Assembly (NCBI RefSeq): GCF_001665835.1
Contig: NZ_LZSX01000039.1
Span: forward strand, 141,245 to 205,244
Source: Mycobacterium colombiense
Lineage (GTDB): Bacteria > Actinomycetota > Actinomycetes > Mycobacteriales > Mycobacteriaceae
Direction of reading: 5' to 3'
DNA length: 64,000 nucleotides
Both the position numbers and the translations under genes were made by a program. Every line of letters starts with the position of its first letter. The stretch's first letter is position 1. A model generated the notes under the pieces. The model ran no database searches, had not been told where the DNA came from, and saw nothing but the letters and a program-made list of their open reading frames with translations. Shown piece after piece: positions 9,523-18,888 of the stretch.

Positions 9523-10287
9523 ATGGTGCTCGATGCCGTAGGTAATCCGCAGACCATCTTGCTGCTCGGCGGTACCTCCGAGATCGGCCTGGCCATCTGC
9601 GAACGCTACCTGCAGAATGCGCACGCGCGGATTGTGTTGGCCGCCATGCCCAGTGACCCCGGCCGCGACGCCGCGGTGGCGCAGATGCAGGCCGCAGGCG
9701 CGCGTTCGGTCGAGCTGATCGATTTCGAAGCCACCGACCCCGAGACCCATCCCAAGATGATCGAGGCGGCCTTCGCCGGCGGAGATATAGACGTGGCCAT
9801 TGTGGCGTTCGGCATCCTGGGGGACGCCGAGGAGCTGTGGCAGAACCAGCACAAGGCGGTGCAGGCCGTCGAAATCAACTACACCGCAGCGGTTTCGGTG
9901 GGAGTTCTGCTGGGCGAGAAGATGCGCGCCCAGGGCTTCGGCCAGATCATCGCCATGAGCTCGGCGGCCGGCGAGCGGGTGCGGCGGTCCAACTTCGTCT
10001 ACGGCTCCACCAAGGCCGGACTGGACGGCTTCTACCTGGGCCTCGGAGAGGCGTTGCGCGAGTACGGGGTTCGCGTCCTGGTGATCCGGCCCGGCCAGGT
10101 ACGCACCCGGATGAGTGCGCACGTCAAGGAAGCGCCGCTGACCGTCGACAAGGAGTACGTCGCCAACCTCGCGGTGACTGCGGCCGCCAAAGGTAAGGAA
10201 TTGGTTTGGGCACCAGCAGCATTCCGTTATGTGATGATGGTGTTGCGACACGTCCCGCGTCCCATCTTCCGCAAGCTTCCCATCTGA
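9523..10287 (+). CDS. dprE2: Decaprenylphosphoryl-D-2-keto-erythro-pentose reductase DprE2
   Basis: 254 residues, a short-chain dehydrogenase/reductase. The cofactor-binding loop is [13 protein letters not shown] near residues 12-24. The catalytic Ser is in [10 protein letters not shown], and the Tyr-x-x-x-Lys pair is YGSTK. It uses NADH to reduce the keto intermediate released by DprE1, giving decaprenyl-phospho-arabinose. The ATG directly follows the dprE1 stop, so the two proteins of this epimerase pair are co-translated. Two bases separate it from aftA. Confidence 0.96.
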   Translation: MVLDAVGNPQTILLLGGTSEIGLAICERYLQNAHARIVLAAMPSDPGRDAAVAQMQAAGARSVELIDFEATDPETHPKMIEAAFAGGDIDVAIVAFGILGDAEELWQNQHKAVQAVEINYTAAVSVGVLLGEKMRAQGFGQIIAMSSAAGERVRRSNFVYGSTKAGLDGFYLGLGEALREYGVRVLVIRPGQVRTRMSAHVKEAPLTVDKEYVANLAVTAAAKGKELVWAPAAFRYVMMVLRHVPRPIFRKLPI

Positions 10288-10289
10288 CC

Positions 10290-12212
10290 ATGCGTAACGC
10301 GCTGGCCACCCTCGGCCAGATGGCTTTGGCGGTGCTGGTCGCGGTTGTCGTCGCGGTGGTCTCGCTGGTCGCCATCTCCCGGGTGCAGTGGCCGGCGTTC
10401 CCGTCCTCCAATCAACTGCACGCCCTGACCACCGTCGGGCAGGTCGGCTGCCTGGCCGGGCTGGTCGCCGTCGGCTGGGTGTGGCGGCGCTGCGCGCGCC
10501 CCCGCGGCCGGCTGCTCACCCAATTGGCCGGGCTGGTCTTCGTCTCCGCGTTCACCGTCGTGACGCTGGGCATGCCGCTGGGGGCGACCAAGCTGTACCT
10601 GTTCGGCATCTCCGTCGACCAGCAGTTCCGCACCGAATACCTGACCCGCCTGGCGGACAGCCCCGCCCTGCGCGACATGACCTATCTCGGGCTGCCGCCG
10701 TACTACCCGCCGGGCTGGTTCTGGATCGGCGGGCGCGCCGCGGCGCTCGGCGGGTCGCCGGCCTGGGAGATCTTCAAGCCGTGGGCCATCACCTCGATCA
10801 CCATCGCCGTCGCGCTCGCGCTGGTGCTGTGGTGGCGGATGGTCCGGTTCGAATACGCGCTGATCGTCACCACCGCGACGGCCGCGGTGACGCTGGCCTA
10901 CGGCTCTCCCGAGCCCTACTCGGCGATGATCACCGTGTTGTTGCCGCCGATGCTGGTGCTGACCTGGTCGGGCTTGCGCGCCGGTGACCGGCCGGACGCG
11001 CCCGGCCGTGCGGGCTGGGCCGCGGTGATCGCCGCCGGGCTGTTTCTGGGCTGGACGGCCACCTGGTACACGCTGCTGTTCGGGTTCAGCGCGTTCACCG
11101 TCGGGTTGATGGCCCTCTGGCTGGCCGGCGTGCGCTGGTGGCGGAACCGCAAGACCGGCGGGCTCAAAGCCGCCCTCGATCCGCTGCGCCGGTTGGCCGT
11201 CATCGCCGGCATCGCCGTGGCGATCGCCTGCACGACGTGGTTGCCGTTCGTGTTGCGAGCGATGCGCAGCCCGATCAGCAACTCCGGCAGCGCCATGCAC
11301 TACCTGCCGGCCGACGGCGCCGAGTTGACCTTCCCCATGCTGCAGTTCACGCTGCTGGGCGTCGTCTGCCTGATCGGCACCCTATGGCTGGTGCTGCGGG
11401 CCCGATCGTCGGTGCGGGCGGGCGCCCTGGCCGTGGGCGTGCTGGCGATCTATCTGTGGTCGCTGCTGTCCATGCTCACCACGCTGGCCCGCACCACCCT
11501 GTTGTCGTTCCGGCTGCAGCCGACCCTGAGCGTGCTGCTGGTCGCCGCCGGCGCGTTCGGCTTCCTCGAACTCGCCCAGGCGCTCGCCGCCGCGGGCCGC
11601 GACCGCCACTGGGGCCGCGCCATCGCACCGGTGGCCGGCGCCATCGGCCTGGCCGCCGCCATCGCATTCAGCCAGGACATCCCCGACGTGCTGCGGCCCG
11701 ACCTCACCATCGCCTACACCGACACCGACGGTCACGGGCAGCGCGGCGACCGCCGGCCGCCCAGCGCCGAGAAGTTCTACGCCACCATCGATCACGCCAT
11801 CACGCAGGTGACCGGCAAGCCACGCGACCAGACCGTCGTGATGACCGCCGACTACAGCTTCCTGTCCTTCTACCCCTACTGGGGATTCCAGGGTCTCACC
11901 TCGCACTACGCCAACCCCCTCGCACAATTCGACCTGCGGGCCGCACAGATCAACAAGTGGTCCGACCTCAAGACCGCCGACGAGTTGATCCATGCCCTGG
12001 ACACGTGCCCGTGGCCCCCGCCGACGGTTTTCCTGATGCGCCGCGGCGCAGGAGGCAACTACACGCTGCGGCTGGCCGAGGACGTCTACCCCAACCAGCC
12101 CAACGTGCGGCGGTATACCGTCGATCTGCGCGGAGCCCTGTTCGACAACCCGCGTTTCGTCGTCCAAAGCGTCGGCCCATTTGTGCTGGCCATCCGCAAG
12201 CCCGGGACGTAA
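10290..12212 (+). CDS. aftA: Arabinofuranosyltransferase AftA
   Basis: 640 residues. Primes arabinan synthesis by adding the first arabinofuranose to the galactan chain from decaprenyl-phospho-arabinose on the outer face of the membrane. About eleven to thirteen membrane helices fill the first 450 residues, followed by a soluble C-terminal domain ([18 protein letters not shown] onward). The acidic loop after the second or third helix, [17 protein letters not shown], carries the putative catalytic Asp of GT-C enzymes. The start ATG at 10290 was preferred over upstream in-frame codons because it lies two bases after dprE2 and yields a signal-anchor type N-terminus. embC follows 3 bases later. 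Confidence 0.95.
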   Translation: MRNALATLGQMALAVLVAVVVAVVSLVAISRVQWPAFPSSNQLHALTTVGQVGCLAGLVAVGWVWRRCARPRGRLLTQLAGLVFVSAFTVVTLGMPLGATKLYLFGISVDQQFRTEYLTRLADSPALRDMTYLGLPPYYPPGWFWIGGRAAALGGSPAWEIFKPWAITSITIAVALALVLWWRMVRFEYALIVTTATAAVTLAYGSPEPYSAMITVLLPPMLVLTWSGLRAGDRPDAPGRAGWAAVIAAGLFLGWTATWYTLLFGFSAFTVGLMALWLAGVRWWRNRKTGGLKAALDPLRRLAVIAGIAVAIACTTWLPFVLRAMRSPISNSGSAMHYLPADGAELTFPMLQFTLLGVVCLIGTLWLVLRARSSVRAGALAVGVLAIYLWSLLSMLTTLARTTLLSFRLQPTLSVLLVAAGAFGFLELAQALAAAGRDRHWGRAIAPVAGAIGLAAAIAFSQDIPDVLRPDLTIAYTDTDGHGQRGDRRPPSAEKFYATIDHAITQVTGKPRDQTVVMTADYSFLSFYPYWGFQGLTSHYANPLAQFDLRAAQINKWSDLKTADELIHALDTCPWPPPTVFLMRRGAGGNYTLRLAEDVYPNQPNVRRYTVDLRGALFDNPRFVVQSVGPFVLAIRKPGT

Positions 12213-12215
12213 CTG

Positions 12216-15200
12216 ATGATGAGCACCGACACCTCGGCCCAAACAGCCGAAGAACTAGCATCTAGCTCCGTGCACGACACGGAAGCGAATCACCGGATCG
12301 CCCGGCTGGTTGCTTCCGTCGCCGGGCTGCTCGGAGTGCTGCTCGCGATCGCCACCCCGCTGCTTCCGGTCGACCAGACCACCGCCCAACTGAACTGGCC
12401 GCAGAACGGCACCTTTGGCAGCGTCGACGCGCCGCTGATCGGCTACGTCGCCACCGATTTGACCATCACCGTGCCGTGCGAGGCCGCCGCCGGACTGGCC
12501 GGACCGGGCAATGGGGGCAAGACGGTGTTGCTGTCGACGGTGCCCAAGCAGGCGCCGAAGGCCGTCGACCGGGGACTGCTGATCGTGCGCGCCAACAACG
12601 ACCTGGTGCTGGTGGTGCGCAACGTCCCGGTGGTGACCGCCCCGCTGAGCCAGGTGCTCGGCCCGGCCTGCCAGCGGCTGACCTTCACCGCCCACGCCGA
12701 CCGGGTCACCGCCGAGTTCGTCGGCCTGACCCAGGGACCCAACGCCGAGCATCCTGGCTCGCCGCTGCGCGGTGAGAAGAGCGGCTACGACTTCCGCCCC
12801 CAGATCGTCGGCGTCTTCACCGATCTGAGTGGGCCGGCGCCGTCCGGCCTGCACTTCTCGGCGACCATCGACACCCGCTACAGCAGCAGCCCCACCCCGC
12901 TGAAGATGGCCGCGATGATCCTCGGGCTGGTGCTGACGGCCGCGTCCCTGATCGCGCTGCACATCCTCGATACCGCCGACGGAATCCGGCACCGCCGCTT
13001 CCTGCCCGCTCGCTGGTGGTCGATCGGCCCTCTGGACGCCCTGGTCACGGCGGCGCTGGTGTGGTGGCATTTCGTCGGCGCCAACACCTCCGACGACGGC
13101 TACATCCTGACCATGGCCCGGGTGTCCGAGCACGCCGGCTACATGGCCAACTACTACCGCTGGTTGGGCACGCCCGAGGCTCCGTTCGGCTGGTACTACG
13201 ACCTGCTCGCGCTGTGGGCCCATGTCAGCACCACCAGCGTCTGGATGCGGCTGCCCACTCTGGTGATGGCGCTGACGTGCTGGTGGGTGATCAGCCGCGA
13301 AGTCATGCCCCGCCTGGGCCACGCCGTCAAGCAGAACCGGACCGCGGCCTGGACCGCGGCGGGCACGTTCCTGGCGGTCTGGCTGCCGCTGGACAACGGC
13401 CTGCGGCCCGAGCCGATCATCGCCCTGGGCATTCTGCTGACGTGGTGCTCGGTGGAACGCGCGGTGGCCACCAGTCGGCTGCTGCCGGTGGCGATCGCCT
13501 GCATCATCGGTGCGCTGACGCTCTTTTCCGGACCGACGGGCATCGCCTCGATCGGTGCCCTGCTGGTCGCGATCGGGCCGCTGCGGACCATTCTGCACCG
13601 CCGCTTCAAACGATTCGGTGCGCTACCGCTGATCGCGCCGCTGCTGGCCGCGGTCACCGTCACCGTGATTTTGATCTTCCGGGACCAGACCCTGACCGGT
13701 GAGATCCAGGCCACCATGCTCAAGCGCGCGGTCGGACCCAGCCTGAGTTGGTTCGACGAACACCTCCGCTACGAGCGGCTGTTCATGGCCAGCCCCGACG
13801 GCTCGGTCGCCCGCCGCTTCGCCGTGCTGGCGCTGATCCTCGCGCTCGGGATCACGGTGGCAATGTCGTTGCGCAAGGGCCGGATTCCCGGCACCGCCGT
13901 CGGCCCGAGCCGCCGCATCGTCGGGATCACCATCATCTCCTTCGTCGCGATGATGTTCACGCCCACCAAGTGGACCCACCACTTCGGGGTGTTCGCCGGG
14001 CTGGCCGGGCCGCTGGGCGCGCTGGCCGCGGTCGCGGTGACCTCCGTGGCGATGCGATCCCGGCGCAACCGCACCGTGTACGCGGCCGTGGTGCTGTTCC
14101 TGGTCGCGTTGTCGTTCGCCAGCGTCAACGGCTGGTGGTACGTCTCGAATTTCGGTGTGCCCTGGTCGAATGAGTTCCCGGCCTGGCACTACGCCTTCGC
14201 GACCGCGCTGCTCGGGTTGACCGTGGTGGTGCTGCTGCTGGCGGCGTGGTTCCACTTCGTCGCCCCGGACAATGGGCCGCCCAAGACCCGCCTGGGCGCC
14301 CGGGTAGCCGGAATTGTTCAGTCCCCCTTGGCAATTGCGACCTGGATGCTGGTGGTGTTCGAGGTGGCATCGCTGACTCTGGCGATGACCGACCAATACC
14401 CGGCGTGGTCGGTCGGTCGCTCCAACCTGCAGGCTCTGACCGGGAAGTCGTGCGGATTGGCCGAGGACGTGCTGGTGGAGCAGGACCCGAACGCGGGCAT
14501 GCTGACGCCGGTGAACACGTCGGTCGCCGACGCGCTGGGGGCGGGTCTGTCGGAAGCCTTCACGCCCAACGGAATTCCCGCCGACGTGCGCGCCGACCCG
14601 GTGATGGAACGCCCGGGTGACCGCAGCTTCGTCAACGACGAGGAGAAGACCGGCAGCAACCAGGCCGGCACCGAGGGCGGCACCACCCCCGCGCCGGGGA
14701 TCAACGGTTCGTCGGCTCAGCTGCCCTTCAACCTCGACCCGGCGCGCACACCGGTGCTGGGCAGCTGGCGCTCGGGCATCCAGGTGCCCGCGCACCTGCG
14801 GTCCAGCTGGTACCGGCTGCCCGCCCGCGACAAGGCCGGGCCGCTGCTGGTGGTGAGTGCCGCCGGGCGCTTCGACCCCCGCGAGGTCCAGGTGCAGTGG
14901 GCCACCGACGACCAGGCGGCCGGCGGACACCCCGGCGGGTCGTTCCAATTCTCGGACGTGGGCGCGTCTCCGGCCTGGCGCAACCTGCGCCTGCCGATGT
15001 CGGCAATTCCGAGTTCCGCCACCCAGATTCGGTTGGTCGCCGACGACGAAGACCTGGCCCCGCAGCACTGGATCGCGCTGACCGCGCCGAGAACCCCGCA
15101 GCTGCGCACGCTGCAGGACGTGGTGGGTTCCGTCGACCCGGTGTTCTTGGACTGGCTCGTCGGGCTGGCCTTCCCCTGTCAGCGACCCTTCGGCCATCAG

Positions 15201-15482
15201 AACGGCGTCGACGAGGCCCCGAGATGGCGCATCCTGCCCGACCGATTCGGCGCCGAGGCCAACTCGCCGGTGATGGACAACAACGGCGGCGGCCCGCTGG
15301 GCGTCACCGAGCTGTTGGCCAAGGCGACCACCGTGGCCACCTACCTCAAGGACGACTGGTCTCGCGACTGGGGCTCGCTGCAACGGCTGTCGCCCTACTA
15401 CCCCGACGCCGAGCCCGCCCACCTGCTGCTCGGGACGGCCACGCGAAGCGGCCTGTGGGGCCCAGCCCCGCTGAGACACTAA
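12216..15482 (+). CDS. embC: Arabinosyltransferase EmbC
   Basis: 1088 residues. GT-C transferase that extends the arabinan of lipoarabinomannan, using decaprenyl-phospho-arabinose in the periplasm. N-terminal periplasmic carbohydrate-binding-like domain (about 45-245), then a block of membrane helices to about residue 700, and a large C-terminal periplasmic domain with carbohydrate-binding modules. The catalytic Asp is the first of the pair in ANTSDDGYILTMARV (Asp293, Asp294 in M. tuberculosis). The [11 protein letters not shown] loop is intact. Two consecutive ATG codons occur at the start; the first is used here. It ends in a strong hairpin, and unlike in M. tuberculosis it is separated from embA by about 3.4 kb and five genes. 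Confidence 0.96.
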   Translation: MMSTDTSAQTAEELASSSVHDTEANHRIARLVASVAGLLGVLLAIATPLLPVDQTTAQLNWPQNGTFGSVDAPLIGYVATDLTITVPCEAAAGLAGPGNGGKTVLLSTVPKQAPKAVDRGLLIVRANNDLVLVVRNVPVVTAPLSQVLGPACQRLTFTAHADRVTAEFVGLTQGPNAEHPGSPLRGEKSGYDFRPQIVGVFTDLSGPAPSGLHFSATIDTRYSSSPTPLKMAAMILGLVLTAASLIALHILDTADGIRHRRFLPARWWSIGPLDALVTAALVWWHFVGANTSDDGYILTMARVSEHAGYMANYYRWLGTPEAPFGWYYDLLALWAHVSTTSVWMRLPTLVMALTCWWVISREVMPRLGHAVKQNRTAAWTAAGTFLAVWLPLDNGLRPEPIIALGILLTWCSVERAVATSRLLPVAIACIIGALTLFSGPTGIASIGALLVAIGPLRTILHRRFKRFGALPLIAPLLAAVTVTVILIFRDQTLTGEIQATMLKRAVGPSLSWFDEHLRYERLFMASPDGSVARRFAVLALILALGITVAMSLRKGRIPGTAVGPSRRIVGITIISFVAMMFTPTKWTHHFGVFAGLAGPLGALAAVAVTSVAMRSRRNRTVYAAVVLFLVALSFASVNGWWYVSNFGVPWSNEFPAWHYAFATALLGLTVVVLLLAAWFHFVAPDNGPPKTRLGARVAGIVQSPLAIATWMLVVFEVASLTLAMTDQYPAWSVGRSNLQALTGKSCGLAEDVLVEQDPNAGMLTPVNTSVADALGAGLSEAFTPNGIPADVRADPVMERPGDRSFVNDEEKTGSNQAGTEGGTTPAPGINGSSAQLPFNLDPARTPVLGSWRSGIQVPAHLRSSWYRLPARDKAGPLLVVSAAGRFDPREVQVQWATDDQAAGGHPGGSFQFSDVGASPAWRNLRLPMSAIPSSATQIRLVADDEDLAPQHWIALTAPRTPQLRTLQDVVGSVDPVFLDWLVGLAFPCQRPFGHQNGVDEAPRWRILPDRFGAEANSPVMDNNGGGPLGVTELLAKATTVATYLKDDWSRDWGSLQRLSPYYPDAEPAHLLLGTATRSGLWGPAPLRH

Positions 15483-15496
15483 GGCGCACAACGAGT

Positions 15497-15537
15497 TCTG
15501 CCCCGCTTCCGGCTGAAAGGCATGGAAGCGGGGCAGA
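15497..15537. terminator. Terminator hairpin after embC (possibly bidirectional)
   Basis: TCTGCCCCGCTTCC pairs perfectly with GGAAGCGGGGCAGA, a 14-bp stem with a 13-base loop. It starts 14 bases after the embC stop and lies 21 bases beyond the stop of the convergent gene at 15559, so it can serve both. No T-run follows, as is usual in mycobacteria. Confidence 0.75.
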
Positions 15538-15558
15538 CTGTGCGGGATCGATGTCAGA

Positions 15559-15807
15559 TCATGGCAGGGCGGCGTTGAACGGGTGCGTCAGGGTCCAGCC
15601 CGGGTTCAGGAAGTTGGCGGCGTAGTGGCGCACCGGGTGCAGGTGCCCGCTGTGCGGGACGTCGGGGCTTGCGGAGGCGACGGCCGGCATCAGCGACCCG
15701 GCGATCGACAAACCGATGGCGCCCAACCCGACACCCGCGGCGATGCGGAGCTTGGAGACCTTCTTGACGTCGGTCTGGGTGTCTGCGCCGGCGATGTTGT
15801 CCTTCAT
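15559..15807 (-). CDS. Small secreted His-rich protein
   Basis: 82 residues: a hydrophilic 19-residue leader, a hydrophobic stretch LRIAAGVGLGAIGLSIAGSL and a likely signal-peptidase site after AVASA. The predicted mature part is only about 36 residues, containing five histidines (PHSGHLHPVRH and a later THP) and no cysteine. AGGAA stands just before the ATG. No family is recognised. It lies convergent to embC and divergent from the ArsR gene, sharing a 196-base upstream region that contains two copies of GTACTTT around 15825-15855. Metal binding is conceivable from the histidines but is only a guess. Confidence 0.65.
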   Translation of the reverse strand: MKDNIAGADTQTDVKKVSKLRIAAGVGLGAIGLSIAGSLMPAVASASPDVPHSGHLHPVRHYAANFLNPGWTLTHPFNAALP

Positions 15808-15982
15808 GGTGGTGATTCCTATCTGCCGTACTTTGCGTATTTGCGTACTTTTCCCTGGTGCCGATCTTGATGACCGGCAACACCAGGTTGCGGCAGACGG
15901 CTTGCCATACGGTCGCGAGATTCTTGCGAAATTCTTGCGCTGCCGGGTTGACCTGCGGCGAAACCCTTGAGAATGACTATCG

Positions 15983-15998
15983 GTAAGTCTATGCTTAC
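15983..15998. promoter_or_regulatory. Inverted repeat over the ArsR promoter (candidate autoregulatory operator)
   Basis: GTAAG-N6-CTTAC sits so that its right arm overlaps the putative -10 hexamer TATGCT of the ArsR gene. A dimeric repressor bound here would block transcription of its own operon. The arms are only 5 bp, so confidence is limited. Confidence 0.4.
15990..15995 (+). promoter_or_regulatory. Candidate leaderless -10 element for the ArsR operon
   Basis: TATGCT is followed by 8 bases and the GTG at 16004. No ribosome site is present, which fits a leaderless mRNA. Confidence 0.45.
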
Positions 15999-16003
15999 GG
16001 TTC

Positions 16004-16327
16004 GTGGTCGCTTACCAAACCGGTAACGCGTGGCTGGCCCTGGCGGACGGAACGCGGCGGGCCATCGTGGAACGCCTCGCGCACGGCCCATCGGCGGTCG
16101 GCGAGTTGGCCCGCGACCTGCCGGTCAGCCGGCCGGCGGTTTCCCAACACCTCAAGGTGCTCAAGTCCGCCGGGCTGGTGCGCGACCGCGCCGCGGGCAC
16201 CCGCCGCGTCTATCAGCTCGACCCCGCCGGTCTGCAGGCACTGCGCGACGATCTCGACCGGTTCTGGACCCAGGCGCTTGCCGGGTATGCGCAAACCATC
16301 GACGCGATGAACGAAGGAGCACCATGA
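16004..16327 (+). CDS. ArsR-family transcriptional regulator
   Basis: 107 residues starting at GTG 16004. Winged-helix protein: helix-turn-helix around residues 33-55 (VGELARDLPVSRPAVSQHLKVLKSAGLV) and the wing RDRAAGTRRVYQLD. There are no cysteines and no obvious metal site, so it is not a classical arsenic or zinc sensor. ArsR proteins of this kind are commonly paired with an SRPBCC-domain gene, as here: the stop overlaps the next start (ATGA). It probably represses its own three-gene operon, and perhaps the divergent secreted peptide. The inducing signal is unknown. Confidence 0.88.
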   Translation: MVAYQTGNAWLALADGTRRAIVERLAHGPSAVGELARDLPVSRPAVSQHLKVLKSAGLVRDRAAGTRRVYQLDPAGLQALRDDLDRFWTQALAGYAQTIDAMNEGAP

Positions 16328-16812
16328 CGCCGGAGCCGACTCGCACCGTTACCCACCACGTCGTCGTCAACGCCCCCCTCGAGCGCGCGTTCGCCGTCTT
16401 CACCGAACAGTTCGGCGCTTTCAAGCCGCGCGAGCACAATCTGTTGGCGGTCCCGATCGCCGAGACGGTGTTCGAACCCCAAGTGGGCGGCCACATTTAC
16501 GACCGGGGCGTCGACGGCAGCGTTTGCCGATGGGCGCGCATCCTGGTGTACGAGCCACCGCACCGGGTGATGTTCAGCTGGGACATCGGGCCGACGTGGC
16601 AGCTGGAAACCGACCCGTCCAAGACCAGCGAGGTCGAAGTGCGCTTCGCCGCCGAGGGTGACCGGCGCACCCGGGTGGACCTCGAACACCGCCACCTGGA
16701 TCGCCACGGACCGGGCTGGCAATCCGTCGCGGATGGTGTCGACGGAGACGCCGGCTGGCCGCTGTACCTGGGGCGCTACCTGGACCTGTTGAGCGATGGT
16801 GACCCGCGATGA
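16324..16812 (+). CDS. SRPBCC (AHSA1-like) ligand-binding domain protein
   Basis: 162 residues matching the START/Bet v 1-like AHSA1 family: VTHHVVVNAPLERAFAVFTEQFG at the start, the strand containing GGHIYDRGVDGSVCRWARILVYEPPHRVMFSWDI in the middle, and a final helix GWPLYLGRYLDLL. This fold holds hydrophobic ligands in a deep cavity and is often encoded beside ArsR regulators, sometimes as the effector they control. No catalytic residues can be assigned. It overlaps both neighbours by 4 bases (ATGA at each end), so the three genes form a tightly coupled operon. Confidence 0.85.
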   Translation: MTPEPTRTVTHHVVVNAPLERAFAVFTEQFGAFKPREHNLLAVPIAETVFEPQVGGHIYDRGVDGSVCRWARILVYEPPHRVMFSWDIGPTWQLETDPSKTSEVEVRFAAEGDRRTRVDLEHRHLDRHGPGWQSVADGVDGDAGWPLYLGRYLDLLSDGDPR

Positions 16813-17432
16813 CGTCCGATCTGATGACCATGGCGCGCGCCGAGCGCGCAGACCTCGCGGAATTCCTCGCCACTTTGACGCCGCAGGAGTGGGAGGCGCC
16901 GACCCTGTGCACCCGCTGGAAAGTCAAAGACGTTGTCGCCCATGTGATCAGCTATGACGAACTGGGCACGCTGGGGCTGCTGCGACGGTTCGCCAAGGGT
17001 TGGATCGTGCGGGCCAACCAGGTGGGCGTCGACGAATTTGCGTCCCTCACGCCGCAACAGTTACTGGAATTCCTGCGCAGCCATCTCCAACCACGCGGTC
17101 TGCCAGCGGGTTTCGGCGGAATGATCGCGCTCGTCGACGGCACCGTCCACCACCAGGACATCCGCCGCTCGCTGGGCCGGCCACGCGTGGTTCCGCCCGA
17201 TCGACTCGAGCGGATTCTCCCCTTGGTGCCCGGCAACCCCCGGCTCGGTGCGGGACGCCGAATCAGGGGCCTGGGACTGCGCGCCACCGATGTCTCGTGG
17301 ACGCACGGCGACGGGCCCGAGGTGACCGGCCCCGGCGAGGCACTGCTGCTGGCGATGACGGGCCGGCCGGCCGCCCTGGCCGACCTCGAGGGTCCCGGGC
17401 TTGCCACGCTGACGGACCGGGTCCGCGGATAG
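16809..17432 (+). CDS. DinB-like / maleylpyruvate isomerase N-terminal family protein
   Basis: 207 residues resembling actinobacterial proteins of the TIGR03083 type, whose founding members include the mycothiol-dependent maleylpyruvate isomerase. The N-terminal four-helix bundle contains the typical TLTPQEWEAPTLCTRWKVKDVVAHVISYDEL. A metal-site-like His pair occurs in LVDGTVHHQDIRRSLG. Substrate unknown; many family members act on mycothiol conjugates. It is the last gene of the ArsR operon and ends 3 bases before the convergent embR stop, leaving no room for a terminator. Confidence 0.8.
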   Translation: MTSDLMTMARAERADLAEFLATLTPQEWEAPTLCTRWKVKDVVAHVISYDELGTLGLLRRFAKGWIVRANQVGVDEFASLTPQQLLEFLRSHLQPRGLPAGFGGMIALVDGTVHHQDIRRSLGRPRVVPPDRLERILPLVPGNPRLGAGRRIRGLGLRATDVSWTHGDGPEVTGPGEALLLAMTGRPAALADLEGPGLATLTDRVRG

Positions 17433-17435
17433 CGT

Positions 17436-18590
17436 TCAGGCGGGGCGGATTTCGAAGACGAACTCCGAGTTGCCGATGCGGATGTGATCGCCGTCCTCCA
17501 GGGTGGTGCTGCGCCGCACGCGCCGGCCCCGCACCTGCACGCCATTGGTGGATTTCATGTCGGTGATCAGGAAGTCCGTTCCGGTGTCGATGATCACGGC
17601 ATGGTGGCGGCTGACCTCGGTGTCGTCCAGGACGATCTCGTTGTCGTCGAGACGTCCGATCCGGGTGGTCACACCGTTGAGCTGATAGTGCCGGCCGGCC
17701 TTGTCACGCAACCGGGCGACGACGGGATCGTCGACCAGCGCCGCCGTCGACTCCGAGCGCACGGTGCTCTGCTTGTGGGTGGTCATCACCGCCCGCTTGC
17801 CCGCCCGCTTGGGTTGCTCGGGGCCCAGCGGCTCCTGGCGCAGGATGCGCTGCTGCAGGGCGTTCACCGTCGGTCCGGGATCGATGCCCAGCCCGTCGGC
17901 CAACGCCGTCTTCAGCCGCCGATACGCGCCGAGCGCATCCGACTGCCGCTCGGTGACGTAGTAGGCGGCGATCAGTTGCGCCCACAGTGGTTCGCGATAG
18001 GGATGCCGTGCGACGAGCGCTTCCAGCTCGCCGATGACGCCATCGGCGCGCCCACACGCGATCTCGGCTTCGGCGCGTGCGGTGTAGCTTGCCACCCGCT
18101 CTTCGAGCAGCATGCTGGCGAACGCGTCGACGAAGGCGAAATTGTGCAGGTCGTCGAGCACCGGTCCGCGCCATTCGCCCAGCGCCGTCGACAGGTGGCT
18201 GCTGGCTTCCTCGAAGCGGCCCAGGCTGGCGGCCTGGACTCCCGCGGTCTTGTGGGCGCGGAACCGTCCCAGATCGCAATCGGCGTCGGCGACGCTGAGC
18301 TGATAGCCCGGCGGGGCGCTGGCCAGCACCCCGTTCGGGTTGGCCACCGCGCCGCGCAACAGCCGCCGCAGCGTCGAGATGTAGGACTGGATGCTGGTGC
18401 GCGCCGCCGGCACCGGAGCCTCGCCCCAGACGGCGTCGATCAAGGCGTCGACGGACACCGGCCGGTTGCGGTGGACCAGGAGCATGGCCAGCACCGCGCG
18501 CTGTTTCGGGGCGCCCAGCGACAACTGGGTGCCGTTGGCCGTCATCGACAACGGTCCCAAGACGCCAAATCCCAGACCTGCGTTCGTCAC
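17436..18590 (-). CDS. embR: Transcriptional regulator EmbR
   Basis: 384 residues. OmpR-type winged helix (about 1-100), bacterial transcriptional activation domain with TPR-like helices (about 105-260) and a C-terminal FHA domain (about 290-384). The phosphothreonine-binding residues are conserved: Arg313, Ser327 and Asn349 (Arg312, Ser326, Asn348 in M. tuberculosis). In M. tuberculosis EmbR is a PknH substrate that activates embCAB from a distant locus (Rv1267c). Here it lies divergent from embA with 298 bases between, the arrangement described for M. avium. GTG start with GGGAGG about 10 bases upstream. The location suggests direct local control of embA-embB. Confidence 0.95.
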   Translation of the reverse strand: MTNAGLGFGVLGPLSMTANGTQLSLGAPKQRAVLAMLLVHRNRPVSVDALIDAVWGEAPVPAARTSIQSYISTLRRLLRGAVANPNGVLASAPPGYQLSVADADCDLGRFRAHKTAGVQAASLGRFEEASSHLSTALGEWRGPVLDDLHNFAFVDAFASMLLEERVASYTARAEAEIACGRADGVIGELEALVARHPYREPLWAQLIAAYYVTERQSDALGAYRRLKTALADGLGIDPGPTVNALQQRILRQEPLGPEQPKRAGKRAVMTTHKQSTVRSESTAALVDDPVVARLRDKAGRHYQLNGVTTRIGRLDDNEIVLDDTEVSRHHAVIIDTGTDFLITDMKSTNGVQVRGRRVRRSTTLEDGDHIRIGNSEFVFEIRPA

Positions 18591-18888
18591 GCGCTGTCAG
18601 CCTCCCGGGGGTTCGGCGGCCGCACTCGAGGCCTCAGCCCCCTATTTTGAACGCATACACGCAACGAATGCTGAATTGGCGGGCGGGTTTTGCTGTGATT
18701 CGCACCCGTATTGCAGCGTGGCGGCACGCGGTGGTGCCGACTCCGATGTCCGACGTCCAAGGCGCGCACAGCCCCGTGTCCCGGCTCGTCCCCGGGGCGC
18801 TCAACAGCGACGGTCCAACTCGTTCCCGAGGCGCTGCGCGGCCACGCGTCCTCATCGGACAAAGCCGCGTCGCTTACGATCGAGCCTC
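18591..18888. promoter_or_regulatory. Divergent embR / embA control region
   Basis: 298 bases without a gene between the two start codons. Near embA, TACGAT (18875-18880) is followed by 8 bases and the GTG at 18889, a good leaderless -10. Near embR, an A+T-richer patch around 18640-18660 (CTATTTTGAACGCATACA) could hold the embR promoter. EmbR binding sites would be expected in this region, but no clear symmetric operator stands out. Confidence 0.6.

Noticed and set aside
7996..10251. 751-codon reverse open frame opposite dprE1 and dprE2
   Set aside because: Antisense shadow: the forward strand encodes two complete well-known enzymes and the reverse product has no recognisable domain.
16004..16327. 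ArsR protein as an arsenic or zinc sensor
   Set aside because: It contains no cysteine and no recognisable metal-binding set; the SRPBCC partner suggests another signal.
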